A stretch of 64,000 nucleotides of DNA. Source: Lachnospiraceae bacterium UBA3689 (GTDB lineage Bacteria; Bacillota; Clostridia; Lachnospirales; Lachnospiraceae). The notes under the pieces are model-generated. The model saw only the letters and a list, made by a program, of their open reading frames with translations, did not search any database and had not been told where the DNA came from. Of this stretch, positions 25,063 through 34,546 are shown piece after piece. The translations under genes were made by a program, and so were the position numbers. Location of the stretch: assembly GCA_002371465.1 (NCBI GenBank), contig DFIU01000003.1, positions 53,269 to 117,268 of the forward strand, written 5' to 3'. The number at the start of each line of letters is the position of its first letter. Position 1 is the first letter of the stretch.

Positions 25063-27657
25063 TTGGATAAAGCGGAATACAAAATCAAGTTGGAAGAGAT
25101 CAATTCGCTGGCAGAGCACGGGGACTTTGACGGCGCCTCTAAGGCAGCGGATGACGTCGACTGGAGACACGTCAGAAGCTCACGGACGCTGTGCATGATC
25201 GGGGAGATCTATGAAGCCTGCAAACGATATGACGACAGTCTGAAAATCCTGAAGTACGCCTATAAGCGGTCTTCGGCAAGTAAGACGGTTTTGTACCGAC
25301 TGGCTGAGCTCAGTATTCGCAAGGGCGATTTTGATGAAGCCAAGCGCTTTATGAATGAATTTGAGCAGCTTGCCCCCAATGACTCCTCCATCTTCATCCT
25401 GAAATATAAGCTGCTCCGCGCCAATAAGGCGACACTCGATGAGCAGATCGCTGTTTTGCAGCAGTACAAGGACCGCGAATACACGGAGCGCTGGGCATAT
25501 GAACTGGCAAAACTCTACAAGAGAAACGGTCAGACTGAAAAGTGCGTAGAGGAATGTGATGATATGATCCTCTGGTTTTCGGAGGGGCGCTTTGTGCAAA
25601 AGGCGATGGAACTGAAAATGCAGTTCACGTCCCTGACCGCAACCCAGCAGATCAAGTATGAGAGCATGAAAGCGGCAAATGCCGAAGACAAGACGGCAGC
25701 TGCGGCTGGAACAACGTCAGTTCCTGCTTTTGATAAAGCAGCGGCAACGGTTTCCGCTGCCGACCAAGGGCAGGCGGCAAAAGCGGAATCTTTGACAGCG
25801 GCGCCGGCAAAGACAGCTGTGGAAGTTGCAGCCGATCCTGCGGACGGCATGACCCGGGTGGAGCAGGCTGTCGCGGCAGCTTCTGAGTCAGAAGAGGCGG
25901 TGGAGAGCCTCGATCTGACCAAAGACAAACTTCCGGAACAGAAGGTGATGTCCGGACAGGACCATAAATTCTCTTTAAGCGGAGAAATGCTGCAGAACCG
26001 GCTGGCGGACAGCATTAAAGCGGTATTTTCGGGGATGCGGCCGACGGATCAAAGTGCTGATGAGGTGGTTCCCGATATCAAGCCCCAGGTTCGGAACCTG
26101 GAGCCGGAATCGGATGACGCCGGAACCGGTGAGGTCGTCCGGGAAGAGGATGAAGAGGCTCCGAAGACGGTTCGGGAGTCGGAAGATGAACTTGCCTTTG
26201 ATCAGATGATGAAGGATGATCAGAAGGAAGAACAGCTGGATCTGGACCGGCTCTTTGCCGAAACCAGCAGCAATCTGGCAGGGGAAGTCGCTTCCGGCAA
26301 CTATATCCTGGCGGACACCCTGGAAGAGGACCGGCCGGCGGATGCGAAAGAGCGGCAGATCCCGATTGCGGCAAGCGATCTCAAGCAGGAAGATGAGGAA
26401 CTGACCGGGCGGGAGACGGACGAATCTCTGGGGCTTACACGGGAGTTCCATTTCCGGGAAGAGCTGGCTAAGGCTATGGCTGCGGCTGATCATACAAAAG
26501 AAGACGCTAAAAAGAATCCGATCCCGAGACCGGAAGAGGCGGCAAAGAAGACCGTATTAAAGGCTAAGGGCAGACTGGGAGAAGACCTTCAAAGAGAAGG
26601 GGCGGAATTCTCCGGTGCGGATGAAGATCTTCCGGATCTGGATATCCCCATGGAGATTCAGTCCGAAGATCTTACTTCGGACGGCATCAGCGATGAGGAC
26701 CTGCTGCAGAAATTCGGCGATGATGAGGCAATCCGCAGGGAACTTCTGGCGGATGAAGAACCGGAAGAGGGCAAGAGCGAGGAAGACAGGCAGAAGACGC
26801 TGATGAACCTCTCCGCCGTCTCCGGTATCGAAGGCAATCTGGAAGGCAGCAAGGACATCATCGAGCATATCATGGAGGAGCCGGAAGTTTTCCAAAAGAT
26901 CCCGGTTGAGGCAAGGAAGCTGGAAGATAATGAGAAGAAGGCTCTGTCCTATTTTGCCAAGATCCCGGGCGTAGATTTCCAGGTTACAACAGCTCTTGCC
27001 GATATCCACAACAACTGCGGCGACAAGACCTCCAAGAGCGGCAATGTCATCATCATGGGACGGCAGGGATCCGGCAAGACCAGACTGGCTCAGGGCTTGA
27101 TTCTGGCGGTTTGTCAGCATTTAAATATGCAGGCGGCTAAGACAGCCATCGTCGTGGCGGATGAGTTCAATCAGAAGGATCCTGCTGAGGCGGTTTCCAA
27201 GCTGGCCGGCGGTTTCCTCGTCATTGAGGCAGCGGGTTCCCTGAGCGATGAGACGATCGACAAGCTGAACCGAGCCATGGAATTCAGGACGGACGACCTG
27301 CTGGTGATCCTGGAGGACGAAAAGGCGGATATGCGGGCTATGCTGGATGCTCATCCGGATTTTGCCGGGAAGTTCTCATCCCAGATAACCGTCCCGGTCT
27401 TTATGAATGACGAGTTGGTCACCTTTGCCAAGACTTACGCCAAGGAGATGGGCTATAAGCTGGACGAACTGGCAACCCTGGCTCTTTATACGATGATAGG
27501 CGACAATCAGAAGGAATCCGAGCCGGTGACCGTCAGCGTCGTCAAGCAGATGGTGGACAAAGGCATTGACCGCCACAACCGCAAGCTCCGTCTCGGCAAG
27601 TCTGAAAAGAGCGCGGACGGCAGAACCATTTTAAAAGAAAAAGATTTTAATTTCTGA
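25063..27657 (+). CDS. TPR protein with acidic linker and degenerate CbbX/SpoVK-like AAA+ domain
   Basis: About 864 residues if started at TTG 25063, which follows AAGGGG; ATG 24979 in the same frame is the alternative. The N-terminal 200 residues are TPR-like helical repeats (YDDSLKILKYAYK, GDFDEAKRFMNEF). A long, very acidic and Ala-rich linker covers about 205-600. The C-terminus resembles CbbX/SpoVK AAA+ ATPases, with an intact Walker A GRQGSGKT at 666-673. However, the Walker B position reads FLVIEAAGSL where the family has FIDEAYSL, so the catalytic Glu is Ala723. The Arg-finger region reads DFAGKF in place of the usual Arg. It probably binds ATP but hydrolyses poorly. No known pathway fits. 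Confidence 0.65.
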   Translation: MDKAEYKIKLEEINSLAEHGDFDGASKAADDVDWRHVRSSRTLCMIGEIYEACKRYDDSLKILKYAYKRSSASKTVLYRLAELSIRKGDFDEAKRFMNEFEQLAPNDSSIFILKYKLLRANKATLDEQIAVLQQYKDREYTERWAYELAKLYKRNGQTEKCVEECDDMILWFSEGRFVQKAMELKMQFTSLTATQQIKYESMKAANAEDKTAAAAGTTSVPAFDKAAATVSAADQGQAAKAESLTAAPAKTAVEVAADPADGMTRVEQAVAAASESEEAVESLDLTKDKLPEQKVMSGQDHKFSLSGEMLQNRLADSIKAVFSGMRPTDQSADEVVPDIKPQVRNLEPESDDAGTGEVVREEDEEAPKTVRESEDELAFDQMMKDDQKEEQLDLDRLFAETSSNLAGEVASGNYILADTLEEDRPADAKERQIPIAASDLKQEDEELTGRETDESLGLTREFHFREELAKAMAAADHTKEDAKKNPIPRPEEAAKKTVLKAKGRLGEDLQREGAEFSGADEDLPDLDIPMEIQSEDLTSDGISDEDLLQKFGDDEAIRRELLADEEPEEGKSEEDRQKTLMNLSAVSGIEGNLEGSKDIIEHIMEEPEVFQKIPVEARKLEDNEKKALSYFAKIPGVDFQVTTALADIHNNCGDKTSKSGNVIIMGRQGSGKTRLAQGLILAVCQHLNMQAAKTAIVVADEFNQKDPAEAVSKLAGGFLVIEAAGSLSDETIDKLNRAMEFRTDDLLVILEDEKADMRAMLDAHPDFAGKFSSQITVPVFMNDELVTFAKTYAKEMGYKLDELATLALYTMIGDNQKESEPVTVSVVKQMVDKGIDRHNRKLRLGKSEKSADGRTILKEKDFNF

Positions 27658-27707
27658 AAACAGAGAATCTGCGCCAAAGATACGGTGAGATTTGAGCAAA
27701 AAAATAG

Positions 27708-27745
27708 GACATCCTGTCTGCCAACCGGCGGGCAGGATGTCTTTT
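27708..27745 (+). terminator. Terminator between the TPR-AAA gene and rsmA
   Basis: A 15-pair stem (27708-27722 with 27727-27741, two mispaired or wobble positions) with loop AACC and TTTT downstream. It ends just before the rsmA ribosome binding site. Confidence 0.75.
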
Positions 27746-27760
27746 AAAAGAGAGGCTTTT

Positions 27761-28648
27761 ATGGCAGAACCATATCTGGGCAATCCGGGAAGAACAAGTG
27801 AAATCCTGCGGAAATATAACATTTCCGCCAAGAAAAAATATGGGCAGAACTTTCTGATCGATGCCGGTGCCCTTGAAGGCATCATTGAGGCAGCCGGCGT
27901 GACCAAGGATGATTTTGTCCTGGAAATCGGACCGGGAATCGGGACGCTGACCCAGTATCTGGCTGCCCGCGCCAGAAAGGTGTGCGCGGTCGAAATTGAC
28001 CGCAGCCTGCTGCCGATCCTGGAAGATACTTTAAATGACTGGGATAACGTGGAAGTGGTTCCGGGGGATATCCTAAAGACCGATATCGGAGAGATCGCGG
28101 AGAGGGAAAATGGGGGTCGACCGATCAAGGTCGTGGCGAACCTGCCCTACTACATTACGACCCCCATCATTCTGGGACTGTTTGAGAGCCGGGCACCGAT
28201 GGAGTCCATGACTGTGATGGTGCAAAAAGAGGTTGCCGACCGGATGCAGGCAGGTCCGGGGTCCAAGATCTATGGGGCTCTCTCCCTGGTCGTTCAGTAC
28301 CATTCCGAACCCCGGATCGACTTTATCGTCCACCCCAACTCCTTCCTGCCCCAGCCGGGCGTGGACAGCGCCGTCGTGACGCTGAAGCGCCACCGGCAGC
28401 CGCCGGTCGAAGTTAAGGACGAGAAACTTCTCTTTGATCTGATCCGGGCATCCTTCAACCAAAGGAGAAAGAAGCTCAGCAACGGGATCGCCAACTTTGC
28501 CGGCTTTTCCTTTTCAAGGGGAGAGGCGGAGGAAGCTTTAAAGCGGGCAGGTGTATCCCCGACCATCAGGGGAGAGGCGCTGGACCTGGGGCAATTTGCA
28601 AAGATCGCTGATACCCTATATGAAATTCGTGCTGAGAAACAGCAGTAA
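27761..28648 (+). CDS. rsmA: 16S rRNA dimethyladenosine transferase RsmA/KsgA
   Basis: The 295-residue methyltransferase dimethylates two adjacent adenines in the 3' helix of 16S rRNA during small-subunit assembly. It starts with YNISAKKKYGQNFLID, the family's N-terminal motif. It has the SAM-binding motif VLEIGPGIGTLT and the target-adenine motif NLPYYITTPII. ATG 27761 follows AGAGAGG; an in-frame start at 27692 would lie inside the preceding terminator. In many Firmicutes this gene follows metG, tatD and rnmV. Here metG-tatD lie about 6 kb downstream and no rnmV is seen. Confidence 0.95.
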   Translation: MAEPYLGNPGRTSEILRKYNISAKKKYGQNFLIDAGALEGIIEAAGVTKDDFVLEIGPGIGTLTQYLAARARKVCAVEIDRSLLPILEDTLNDWDNVEVVPGDILKTDIGEIAERENGGRPIKVVANLPYYITTPIILGLFESRAPMESMTVMVQKEVADRMQAGPGSKIYGALSLVVQYHSEPRIDFIVHPNSFLPQPGVDSAVVTLKRHRQPPVEVKDEKLLFDLIRASFNQRRKKLSNGIANFAGFSFSRGEAEEALKRAGVSPTIRGEALDLGQFAKIADTLYEIRAEKQQ

Positions 28649-28911
28649 ATCATGATGTGATTTTGCTCTATGCAAGCAGACTTGATTCGGTATGATGGCA
28701 ACATGCTCATTCTGTCATTAAGCATCCTATACAAGCAAGTGGACCTGATTGATGTGGTTAGTCTGCTTACTCCTTTTGAGAATCGGATATTTTCCGTACC
28801 TGTCTTACGATAAAAACTTGAAATTACACGGGAGGAACGTTGTAAGAGAGTTAGCAGGGGAGGATTTTTTGGCGTGGCAGAGGTAAGTTTGAAAATTTTA
28901 GATTTATTTAA
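28649..28911. other. Intergenic region after rsmA; one doubtful small frame
   Basis: A 47-codon frame at 28670-28813 (MQADLIRYDGNM to VPVLR) is open but has no ribosome binding site or known domain. The motif GACTTGATT / GACCTGATT occurs twice about 65 bases apart. I see no terminator or RNA family. Confidence 0.3.
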
Positions 28912-28939
28912 TTGTAATCTATGGAAAGCCTAGTATAAT
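28912..28939 (+). promoter_or_regulatory. Candidate promoter of the DUF1002 gene
   Basis: TTGTAA (28912-28917) and a consensus TATAAT (28934-28939) are 16 bases apart, about 30 bases before the start codon. AAAGGAGGG lies between. Confidence 0.55.
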
Positions 28940-28969
28940 GGCGGTTATGCGCAAAGGAGGGTAAACGCA

Positions 28970-29863
28970 ATGAAGATCAGAAGAATGGCAGCAGTGCTGG
29001 CGGCGGCAGCCGCTGTAACGATGGGCTTTACCCCGGCAGCCGTGATGGCAGACGCCGGAACGACACCGTTTGTATCTCTGGGTGCGGATCTGAGCAGCCA
29101 GCAGCGGGCGACCGTCCTGAAGCTTTTGGGCGTGACGGAGCAGGAACTGACAGAGGATACAACGGTGACAGTCACCAACAGCGATGAACACCAGTATCTG
29201 GATGGCAAAGTGGACGCCAGAATGATCGGGACCCGGGCTCTTTCTTCCTGCAAGGTGGAAAATGCGGCGGAAGGGACCGGCATCAAGGTCGAAACCCACA
29301 ATATTACCTATGTCACCCCGTCTATGTATGAAAATGCCCTTGCTACGGCAGGCATGAAAAATGCGGAAGTCGTTGTGGCAGGTCCGACCAATATCTCCGG
29401 AACGGCAGCTCTGGTCGGAGCGATGAAGGCATACGCCAAGATGAACGGCGAAGTGATTGAGCCGACCGTCATTGACAGCGCGACCGATGAATTGGTCACG
29501 ACCGGTCAGGTGGCGCAGGATACCGGGGACGCGGACAAGACGACCCAGCTGATCGCGGCAGCCAAACAGGTGGTGGCGGAAAATGATCTGACCGATCCCA
29601 AGGAGATCGGAAGTGCTGTCGATGATATCTCATCCCAGCTGGAGATAAAACTCTCCGATGAGGACCGGCAGCTCATTATCGAACTGATGCAGAAGATCAG
29701 CAATCTGGACCTGGATTCCAAGGACCTGACCCAGCAGGTCGGCAGCATTTACAAGGAGATCCAGAACCAGGGACTCGACCTGAGCAAGTACGGCATCAGC
29801 AAGGCGGAGGCGACCGGCTTCCTGGACAAGCTCATTCAGTGGGTCAGACAGTTCTTTAATTGA
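28970..29863 (+). CDS. Secreted DUF1002 protein
   Basis: A 297-residue protein with a clear signal peptide (MKIRRMAAVLAAAAAVTMG, cleavage near VMA-DA). The mature part matches DUF1002: VSLGADLSSQQRATVLKLLGV, then NSDEHQYL, then ALSSCKVENA, and NITYVTPSMY-ENALATAG. The C-terminal 130 residues are helical (SNLDLDSKDLTQQVGSIYK). DUF1002 proteins are common in Firmicutes and have no settled function. The gene stands alone with its own promoter and an excellent AAAGGAGGG, so it is probably well expressed. It has no membrane anchor other than the signal peptide. Confidence 0.8.
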   Translation: MKIRRMAAVLAAAAAVTMGFTPAAVMADAGTTPFVSLGADLSSQQRATVLKLLGVTEQELTEDTTVTVTNSDEHQYLDGKVDARMIGTRALSSCKVENAAEGTGIKVETHNITYVTPSMYENALATAGMKNAEVVVAGPTNISGTAALVGAMKAYAKMNGEVIEPTVIDSATDELVTTGQVAQDTGDADKTTQLIAAAKQVVAENDLTDPKEIGSAVDDISSQLEIKLSDEDRQLIIELMQKISNLDLDSKDLTQQVGSIYKEIQNQGLDLSKYGISKAEATGFLDKLIQWVRQFFN

Positions 29864-30005
29864 TATCTTGAGATGATTGATCAGGCTGTCTAAAGGTCTG
29901 GATGGAACTTGTCAAAGACAGAGGCATCGAAACAAATAGGAACAAGCCTTTGAAAAAGCGGGAAAAAATCCGATCATTTGAACGGGAATTTTTCCAAATA
30001 CCGGA

Positions 30006-30047
30006 AGAGGGCTGCCGCAACATCAAATTGCGACAACCCTCTTTTTT
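30006..30047. terminator. Terminator between DUF1002 gene and rubrerythrin gene
   Basis: AGAGGGCTGCCGCAA and TTGCGACAACCCTCT face each other around a seven-base loop, then TTTTTT on the plus strand. On the minus strand the two mismatches become G-U pairs, so it may work in both directions between the convergent genes. Confidence 0.65.
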
Positions 30048-30082
30048 GGACCTCGGTAAGTCTGAATTTTGTCTTGCAGGAT

Positions 30083-30631
30083 TTACTTATTTTCAAAATA
30101 TCTCTTGTAAAGACCCTGAAAAGCCTTGCCGTGACGAGCTTCATCTCTTGCCATTTCATGAACGGTGTCATGGATTGCATCGAGATTCAGAGCCTTGGCG
30201 CGCTTAGCCAGATCAGTCTTGCCTGCGGTTGCGCCATTTTCAGCCTCGATTCTCATTTCCAGATTCTTCTTGGTGGAATCGGTGATGACTTCTCCCAGCA
30301 GTTCTGCGAACCTGGAAGCATGATCAGCCTCTTCGAATGCAGCCTGCTTGTAGTACATGCCGACTTCCGGATAACCTTCTCTGAATGCTACGCGGGACAT
30401 AGCCAGATACATACCGACTTCAGAGCATTCAGCCGTGAAGTTGGACTGCAGATCTGCCTTGATGTCTTCCGGAGCGTCAGCTGCAACACCGACAACATGC
30501 TCTGCTGCCCATGTCATATCGTCGCCCTGCTTGACGAACTTGTCGGACGGAGCCTTGCAGACCGGGCACTGTTCCGGAGCCTGATCGCCTTCATAGACAT
30601 AACCGCATACACTGCACACCCATTTTGCCAT
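30083..30631 (-). CDS. Reverse rubrerythrin
   Basis: A 182-residue protein with a rubredoxin-like iron site at the N-terminus (Cys6, Cys9, Cys22, Cys25 in CSVCGY and CPVCKA). A four-helix di-iron domain follows, with ExxH-type ligands EEADH and DEARH. In classical rubrerythrin the rubredoxin part is C-terminal, so this is the reversed form known in clostridia. These act as NADH-linked peroxide or oxygen reductases. I chose the ATG at 30631 because AAAGGAGA lies upstream and the rubredoxin motif starts at once; an in-frame ATG at 30709 adds 26 unlike residues. It stands alone, with about 390 bases of non-coding DNA upstream. Confidence 0.9.
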   Translation of the reverse strand: MAKWVCSVCGYVYEGDQAPEQCPVCKAPSDKFVKQGDDMTWAAEHVVGVAADAPEDIKADLQSNFTAECSEVGMYLAMSRVAFREGYPEVGMYYKQAAFEEADHASRFAELLGEVITDSTKKNLEMRIEAENGATAGKTDLAKRAKALNLDAIHDTVHEMARDEARHGKAFQGLYKRYFENK

Positions 30632-31019
30632 AATACATATCTCCTTTGTGATAAATTGAATTTCAGCCGATTTTGTACATGAAATTGTGCAAAACATCTG
30701 AAATTGCATCCTTACTAGCTACCGAATTCAATGTATCACGCAGGAAATGGAAAAGCAAGAGAAAATGAGATTTAATCTCAATAAGATTTGTCTAACCAAA
30801 TAGGTGGGGGGGAGATGCCGGTGTGTCTGTCAGCCATAAAAATCCAAATGTATCTGGCATTGGCAAATAAAATAATCAGGAGTGCCTGATAGAAAGGATT
30901 CTAAGGTGTTTGGTTTGGCAAATGTATCAGGGAACTGACGATGACAAAAGCCCAAAGTGGAATTCAACCAGGCAAAATGGTATAGTGGTAGGCGATAGAT
31001 ATCTTGAATTGGGGGCTTT
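30632..31019. other. Intergenic region between divergent rubrerythrin and acyltransferase genes
   Basis: It must hold both promoters. On the minus strand TTGAAT and TGCAAT with 17-base spacing is a possible rubrerythrin promoter. For the acyltransferase, TATAGT near 30980 may be a -10, without a clear -35. I see no small gene or RNA. Confidence 0.4.
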
Positions 31020-32141
31020 ATGGCAGCAGCGAAAAAGCATCTGTACTTCCTGGATTTTCTGAGAATCCTTGCCTGCCTGATGATCATAGCCGGGCATTTT
31101 TATATCAGTCTTCAGGACAGCGGAAGGTATGACTTTATCGGTCAAAATATCCGGCTCGATAACCACCTGGTCAGCCTGCCGCTGCTTTCGGTCTGCCTTT
31201 TTTTCATGATGTCGGGCTTTGGACTGACCCTGTCCTGGAAGGATCGAACCTTTGATCCGGCGGACTATATCAAAAAACGTTTCACCCGGGTGCTGCTCCC
31301 GTTTTATCTTGCGACGGTCCTCTCGATGGCGGTCAAGTTCTTTTATCAGCATGAACCGCCCTTTCCCAAAACTGTCCATCCGGCCAGCCTGCTGCTGACC
31401 GTATTGGGGCTTGACACTTACGCGACCGCCCACGGCTGGACGGAAAATTTCGGTCAGGGGATCGGTGAGTGGTTCCTGGGAGCCTTGGTGATCCTCTATG
31501 CGGTATTTCCCTTTTTGCTCGCGGCGATGAAGCGCCACCTCCTGGTTACGACCGGCGTTCTGGCTGCTGTTTGGCTGGTCTGGATAAAACTGATCGCGGG
31601 AAATGAGCCCGGCATCAACATGGATGTCGGCGGCATCGGCTTTGAATTTGTCCTGGGCATGGTCCTTGCCTTTTGCTATCAGGCGATTCCAAAGTGGACA
31701 GTCTGGCTTTCCGGCTTACTGGCGGTATCAGCGGCGGCAGGCTTTCCGGCTCTGCTTGCCGGACGGGCGGGGGAGAGCGTGGGGAATCCGCTGACCATGG
31801 TCATCACCCTGATTTACGGAACGGCGATCTTCCTGCTCTTTTTGCAGCTGGAGCGCATTTTGTGGAAGGCTGGAATCAAAAAAACGTCCGGGACCAGGTG
31901 TCTGGTCTATGTCTCGGGGCTGACCTATGAGACCTTTTTGATTCATCACAAGGTGATCTGGTTCTTTGAGGACCGGCTGCCTGCTGGCTTCATGACGACA
32001 GAGCAGTTGGTCAGAGTCGCCCTGCTGGAACTGCTCGCCATGATCGGAGCGGGACTTGTGATCCGGCTGCTGGAACAGGGAATCAGGCTTTTATTTTCCG
32101 GGATCAGATTGGCAGGAAGGACCAAAGGACGTGCCAGTTAA
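31020..32141 (+). CDS. Membrane acyltransferase (acyltransferase family 3)
   Basis: A 373-residue protein with about ten hydrophobic segments. It opens YFLDFLRILACLMIIAGHF, the first span of the acyltransferase-3 family (OafA type) with its conserved His in AGHF. SGFGLTLSW follows, as does an Arg in the KRFTRVLLPFYL loop. These integral membrane enzymes transfer acetyl or succinyl groups to surface sugars. The acceptor is unknown. The ribosome binding site (GGGGGC) is modest. The DUF2298 membrane protein gene follows 75 bases later on the same strand, which suggests joint work on an envelope glycan; that is inference. Confidence 0.8.
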   Translation: MAAAKKHLYFLDFLRILACLMIIAGHFYISLQDSGRYDFIGQNIRLDNHLVSLPLLSVCLFFMMSGFGLTLSWKDRTFDPADYIKKRFTRVLLPFYLATVLSMAVKFFYQHEPPFPKTVHPASLLLTVLGLDTYATAHGWTENFGQGIGEWFLGALVILYAVFPFLLAAMKRHLLVTTGVLAAVWLVWIKLIAGNEPGINMDVGGIGFEFVLGMVLAFCYQAIPKWTVWLSGLLAVSAAAGFPALLAGRAGESVGNPLTMVITLIYGTAIFLLFLQLERILWKAGIKKTSGTRCLVYVSGLTYETFLIHHKVIWFFEDRLPAGFMTTEQLVRVALLELLAMIGAGLVIRLLEQGIRLLFSGIRLAGRTKGRAS

Positions 32142-32216
32142 AAAGAGCAACTGAATGGAAGAGAATAAAAGCAGGAACTAAGCAGATGAACTTAAGAGAA
32201 ACATAGGGAGGATTTT

Positions 32217-34352
32217 GTGGGAGCGATATTGATCTGGTGGCTGTCGATTCTTCTGATCGGGATCGGCTATTTGCCCCTGTCCGTGTGGATCTTTCAAAAA
32301 TTTGATGACCGGGGCTGGCTCTTTTCCAAAGTGATCGGGCTCTTTTTGACCGGCTGGCTGCTCTGGGTCTTCAGCGTCCTCAAGGTTCTGCAGTTTCGGC
32401 AGAGAAATGTCCTGCTGCTGGTCCTCATCTGTTCCATCCTTAACTATCTGCTCTACGCCCTGTATCTTAGAAAGAGGGGACTTGCCGGGAGTGCCGCAAA
32501 CCCCCTCAAGGACCTTTCGGCTTCTTCCGTCCGCCTGCCACTGGTCATCTGCGAGGAAGTGATGTTTGCCGGCCTGTTTCTTTTTGCCGTCTACGTCATC
32601 GGTTTTCGTCCGGACGCCTACGGGACGGAAAAGTTCATGGACTACGGCTTTATGACCGCCATGTCCCGGGCGAACTACCTGCCTTTTGAGGATATCTGGT
32701 ACGCGGGCTACAGCGTCAACTATTATTACGGCGGTCAGTATTATGCTTCTTTTTTGATGAAAATGACCGGGCTTTCAGCCGGGATCAGTTACAACCTGAT
32801 GCGGGGGACGATCACGGCACTTTCCTTTGCCCTGCCCTTTTCCCTGGCCTATCAACTGATGCAGGATAAAATGGGACAGGCTGCCCGCTCACCCTGGTTC
32901 GCCGGATTTTTAGGCGGCGCGGCGACTGCCTTTGGCGGAAACGGTCACTACCTGGTCTATGGGATTTTCCTGCCTCTTATCAGGGGCAAGGATAAGCCCC
33001 ACTACTGGTTCCCGGATTCGACCCGCTACATCGGCTACAAGCCGGACCTGCCGGATAAGACCATCCACGAATTTCCGGCTTATTCCTCCATCGTGGGGGA
33101 TCTGCATGCCCACTACATCAACCTGATCTTTGTCCTGGCGGTCCTTGCTATCGTCTATGCCTGGGCGCAGAAGGAAGATCTCAGGCGGCCTGACCGCCGC
33201 CCCGTCCTAAGACCGGAACTTGTCCTCATTGGGATTTTTACCGGTCTCTTCCGCTGGACCAATTTCTGGGATTTCCCGATCTATTTTGTGGTCACGGGCT
33301 CTATCCTCTTTTTTGTGAATTGGCGGACCTATCGGGGCGAATTTTTACGCTGGATGGGTATCATGCTGGGGGAAGTTTTGGAGATTCTGCTGGTTGGCTA
33401 TCTCGTCTCCCTGCCCTTTACGGCTTCTTTTTACCAGATCTCTTCCAAGATCGGGCTGACCCACAGCCATACCCTGCTCCGGCAGCTGGTCCTTTTGTGG
33501 GGGCTGCCGGCAGGAATCTTTATCCTTTTTGCCGGCAGGCTGATTTTCGAGCGGGTACGTATGAAAAAGACTCTGCCCGCAGCCTTAGTCCATGCCCGGC
33601 GGCTGGCGCTGCCGGATCTGACTGTCCTTTTGTGGGGACTGTGCGCGGCGGGCCTGGTCTTTTTGCCGGAAGTTATCTATGTCAAGGATATATACGGCAA
33701 GTCCTTCTACCGAGCCAATACTATGTTTAAGCTGACCTACCAGGCCTTTATCCTCTTTGCCCTGGTCATGGCTTACGTTCTTGTGCGGACTCTTGCGGGC
33801 AAGGGCAAAATCTTAAAAGTCGTCGGAGGGGCGGCCCTGGTCCTGCTGCTGTTGACGATTGGCTATACGGGGCTGGGCGTTTCCGGCTGGTTCGGAAATA
33901 TTTTTAAGACTGAGGATCGGATCAGCACCGACGCCTCGGTCTTTATCAGCCGCTACTATTCATCGGATTATGAGGCGGTCAAATGGCTGAACGAGCGGGT
34001 CGAAGGGACGCCGACCCTGCTGGAGGCGCCGGGCGACAGCTACAGTGAGTACGAGCGGATTTCCGCGGCGACCGGGCTTCCGACCGTGGCGGGCTGGTAT
34101 GTCCATGAGTGGCTGTGGCGGGGCGGTCATGAGGCGGAGGATCAGCGGATCGCGGATGTCAGGACGATCTATACGTCAAAGGATGCTGCGGAAGTCAAGA
34201 AGCTGCTGAAAAACTACGATATTTCCTACATCTATATCGGAAAATTGGAGCGGAAAAAATATCCTGGTCTTCAGGACAAGGTGCTGCAGAGCCTGGGTGA
34301 AACGGTCTGGTCGGATGGGGTCAGCACCTATATTTTAAGAGTGGGATCATGA
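32217..34352 (+). CDS. DUF2298 polytopic membrane protein
   Basis: A 711-residue protein with a dozen or more hydrophobic spans. The motif near 160-180 (DIWYAGYSVNYYYGGQY) is the YYY signature of the DUF2298 family, followed by an outer-loop region (DLHAHYINL) and, after the last span, a soluble C-terminal domain (about 560-711). These proteins resemble membrane glycosyltransferases of the GT-C fold in layout. The role is not established. GTG 32217 is the start, with AGGGAGG upstream. The acyltransferase gene precedes it, so both may decorate a lipid-linked or surface polymer. No sugar donor can be read from sequence. Confidence 0.75.
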   Translation: MGAILIWWLSILLIGIGYLPLSVWIFQKFDDRGWLFSKVIGLFLTGWLLWVFSVLKVLQFRQRNVLLLVLICSILNYLLYALYLRKRGLAGSAANPLKDLSASSVRLPLVICEEVMFAGLFLFAVYVIGFRPDAYGTEKFMDYGFMTAMSRANYLPFEDIWYAGYSVNYYYGGQYYASFLMKMTGLSAGISYNLMRGTITALSFALPFSLAYQLMQDKMGQAARSPWFAGFLGGAATAFGGNGHYLVYGIFLPLIRGKDKPHYWFPDSTRYIGYKPDLPDKTIHEFPAYSSIVGDLHAHYINLIFVLAVLAIVYAWAQKEDLRRPDRRPVLRPELVLIGIFTGLFRWTNFWDFPIYFVVTGSILFFVNWRTYRGEFLRWMGIMLGEVLEILLVGYLVSLPFTASFYQISSKIGLTHSHTLLRQLVLLWGLPAGIFILFAGRLIFERVRMKKTLPAALVHARRLALPDLTVLLWGLCAAGLVFLPEVIYVKDIYGKSFYRANTMFKLTYQAFILFALVMAYVLVRTLAGKGKILKVVGGAALVLLLLTIGYTGLGVSGWFGNIFKTEDRISTDASVFISRYYSSDYEAVKWLNERVEGTPTLLEAPGDSYSEYERISAATGLPTVAGWYVHEWLWRGGHEAEDQRIADVRTIYTSKDAAEVKKLLKNYDISYIYIGKLERKKYPGLQDKVLQSLGETVWSDGVSTYILRVGS

Positions 34353-34546
34353 ATCCTGCAACTTGGAGAAAACCGAAGCCTAAAACGCTCAACTCAATAA
34401 GTTGGAAGGTAAGTCGGAAACTACTGTAGAAAGATACTAGCGAAGTCTGCTGCTGGCGCAGGTCGAAGATGCACTCTTGCGAAAGCATCCTTTTCTGCGT
34501 AAAATAAAACTATCTATGGGTAATCCCCGAGAGGAGACGATTGAAT

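Noticed and set aside
28670..28813. 47-codon frame after rsmA
   Set aside because: It is open and coding-like in parts, but has no ribosome binding site, promoter or family. It is mentioned only as a doubtful item.
29978..30682. Plus-strand frame across the rubrerythrin gene
   Set aside because: The minus-strand gene has all iron ligands and a perfect ribosome binding site. The plus-strand frame has neither.
34353..34546. S-box or T-box upstream of metG
   Set aside because: Neither the SAM riboswitch core nor a T-box motif could be found. Short hairpins there are not diagnostic.
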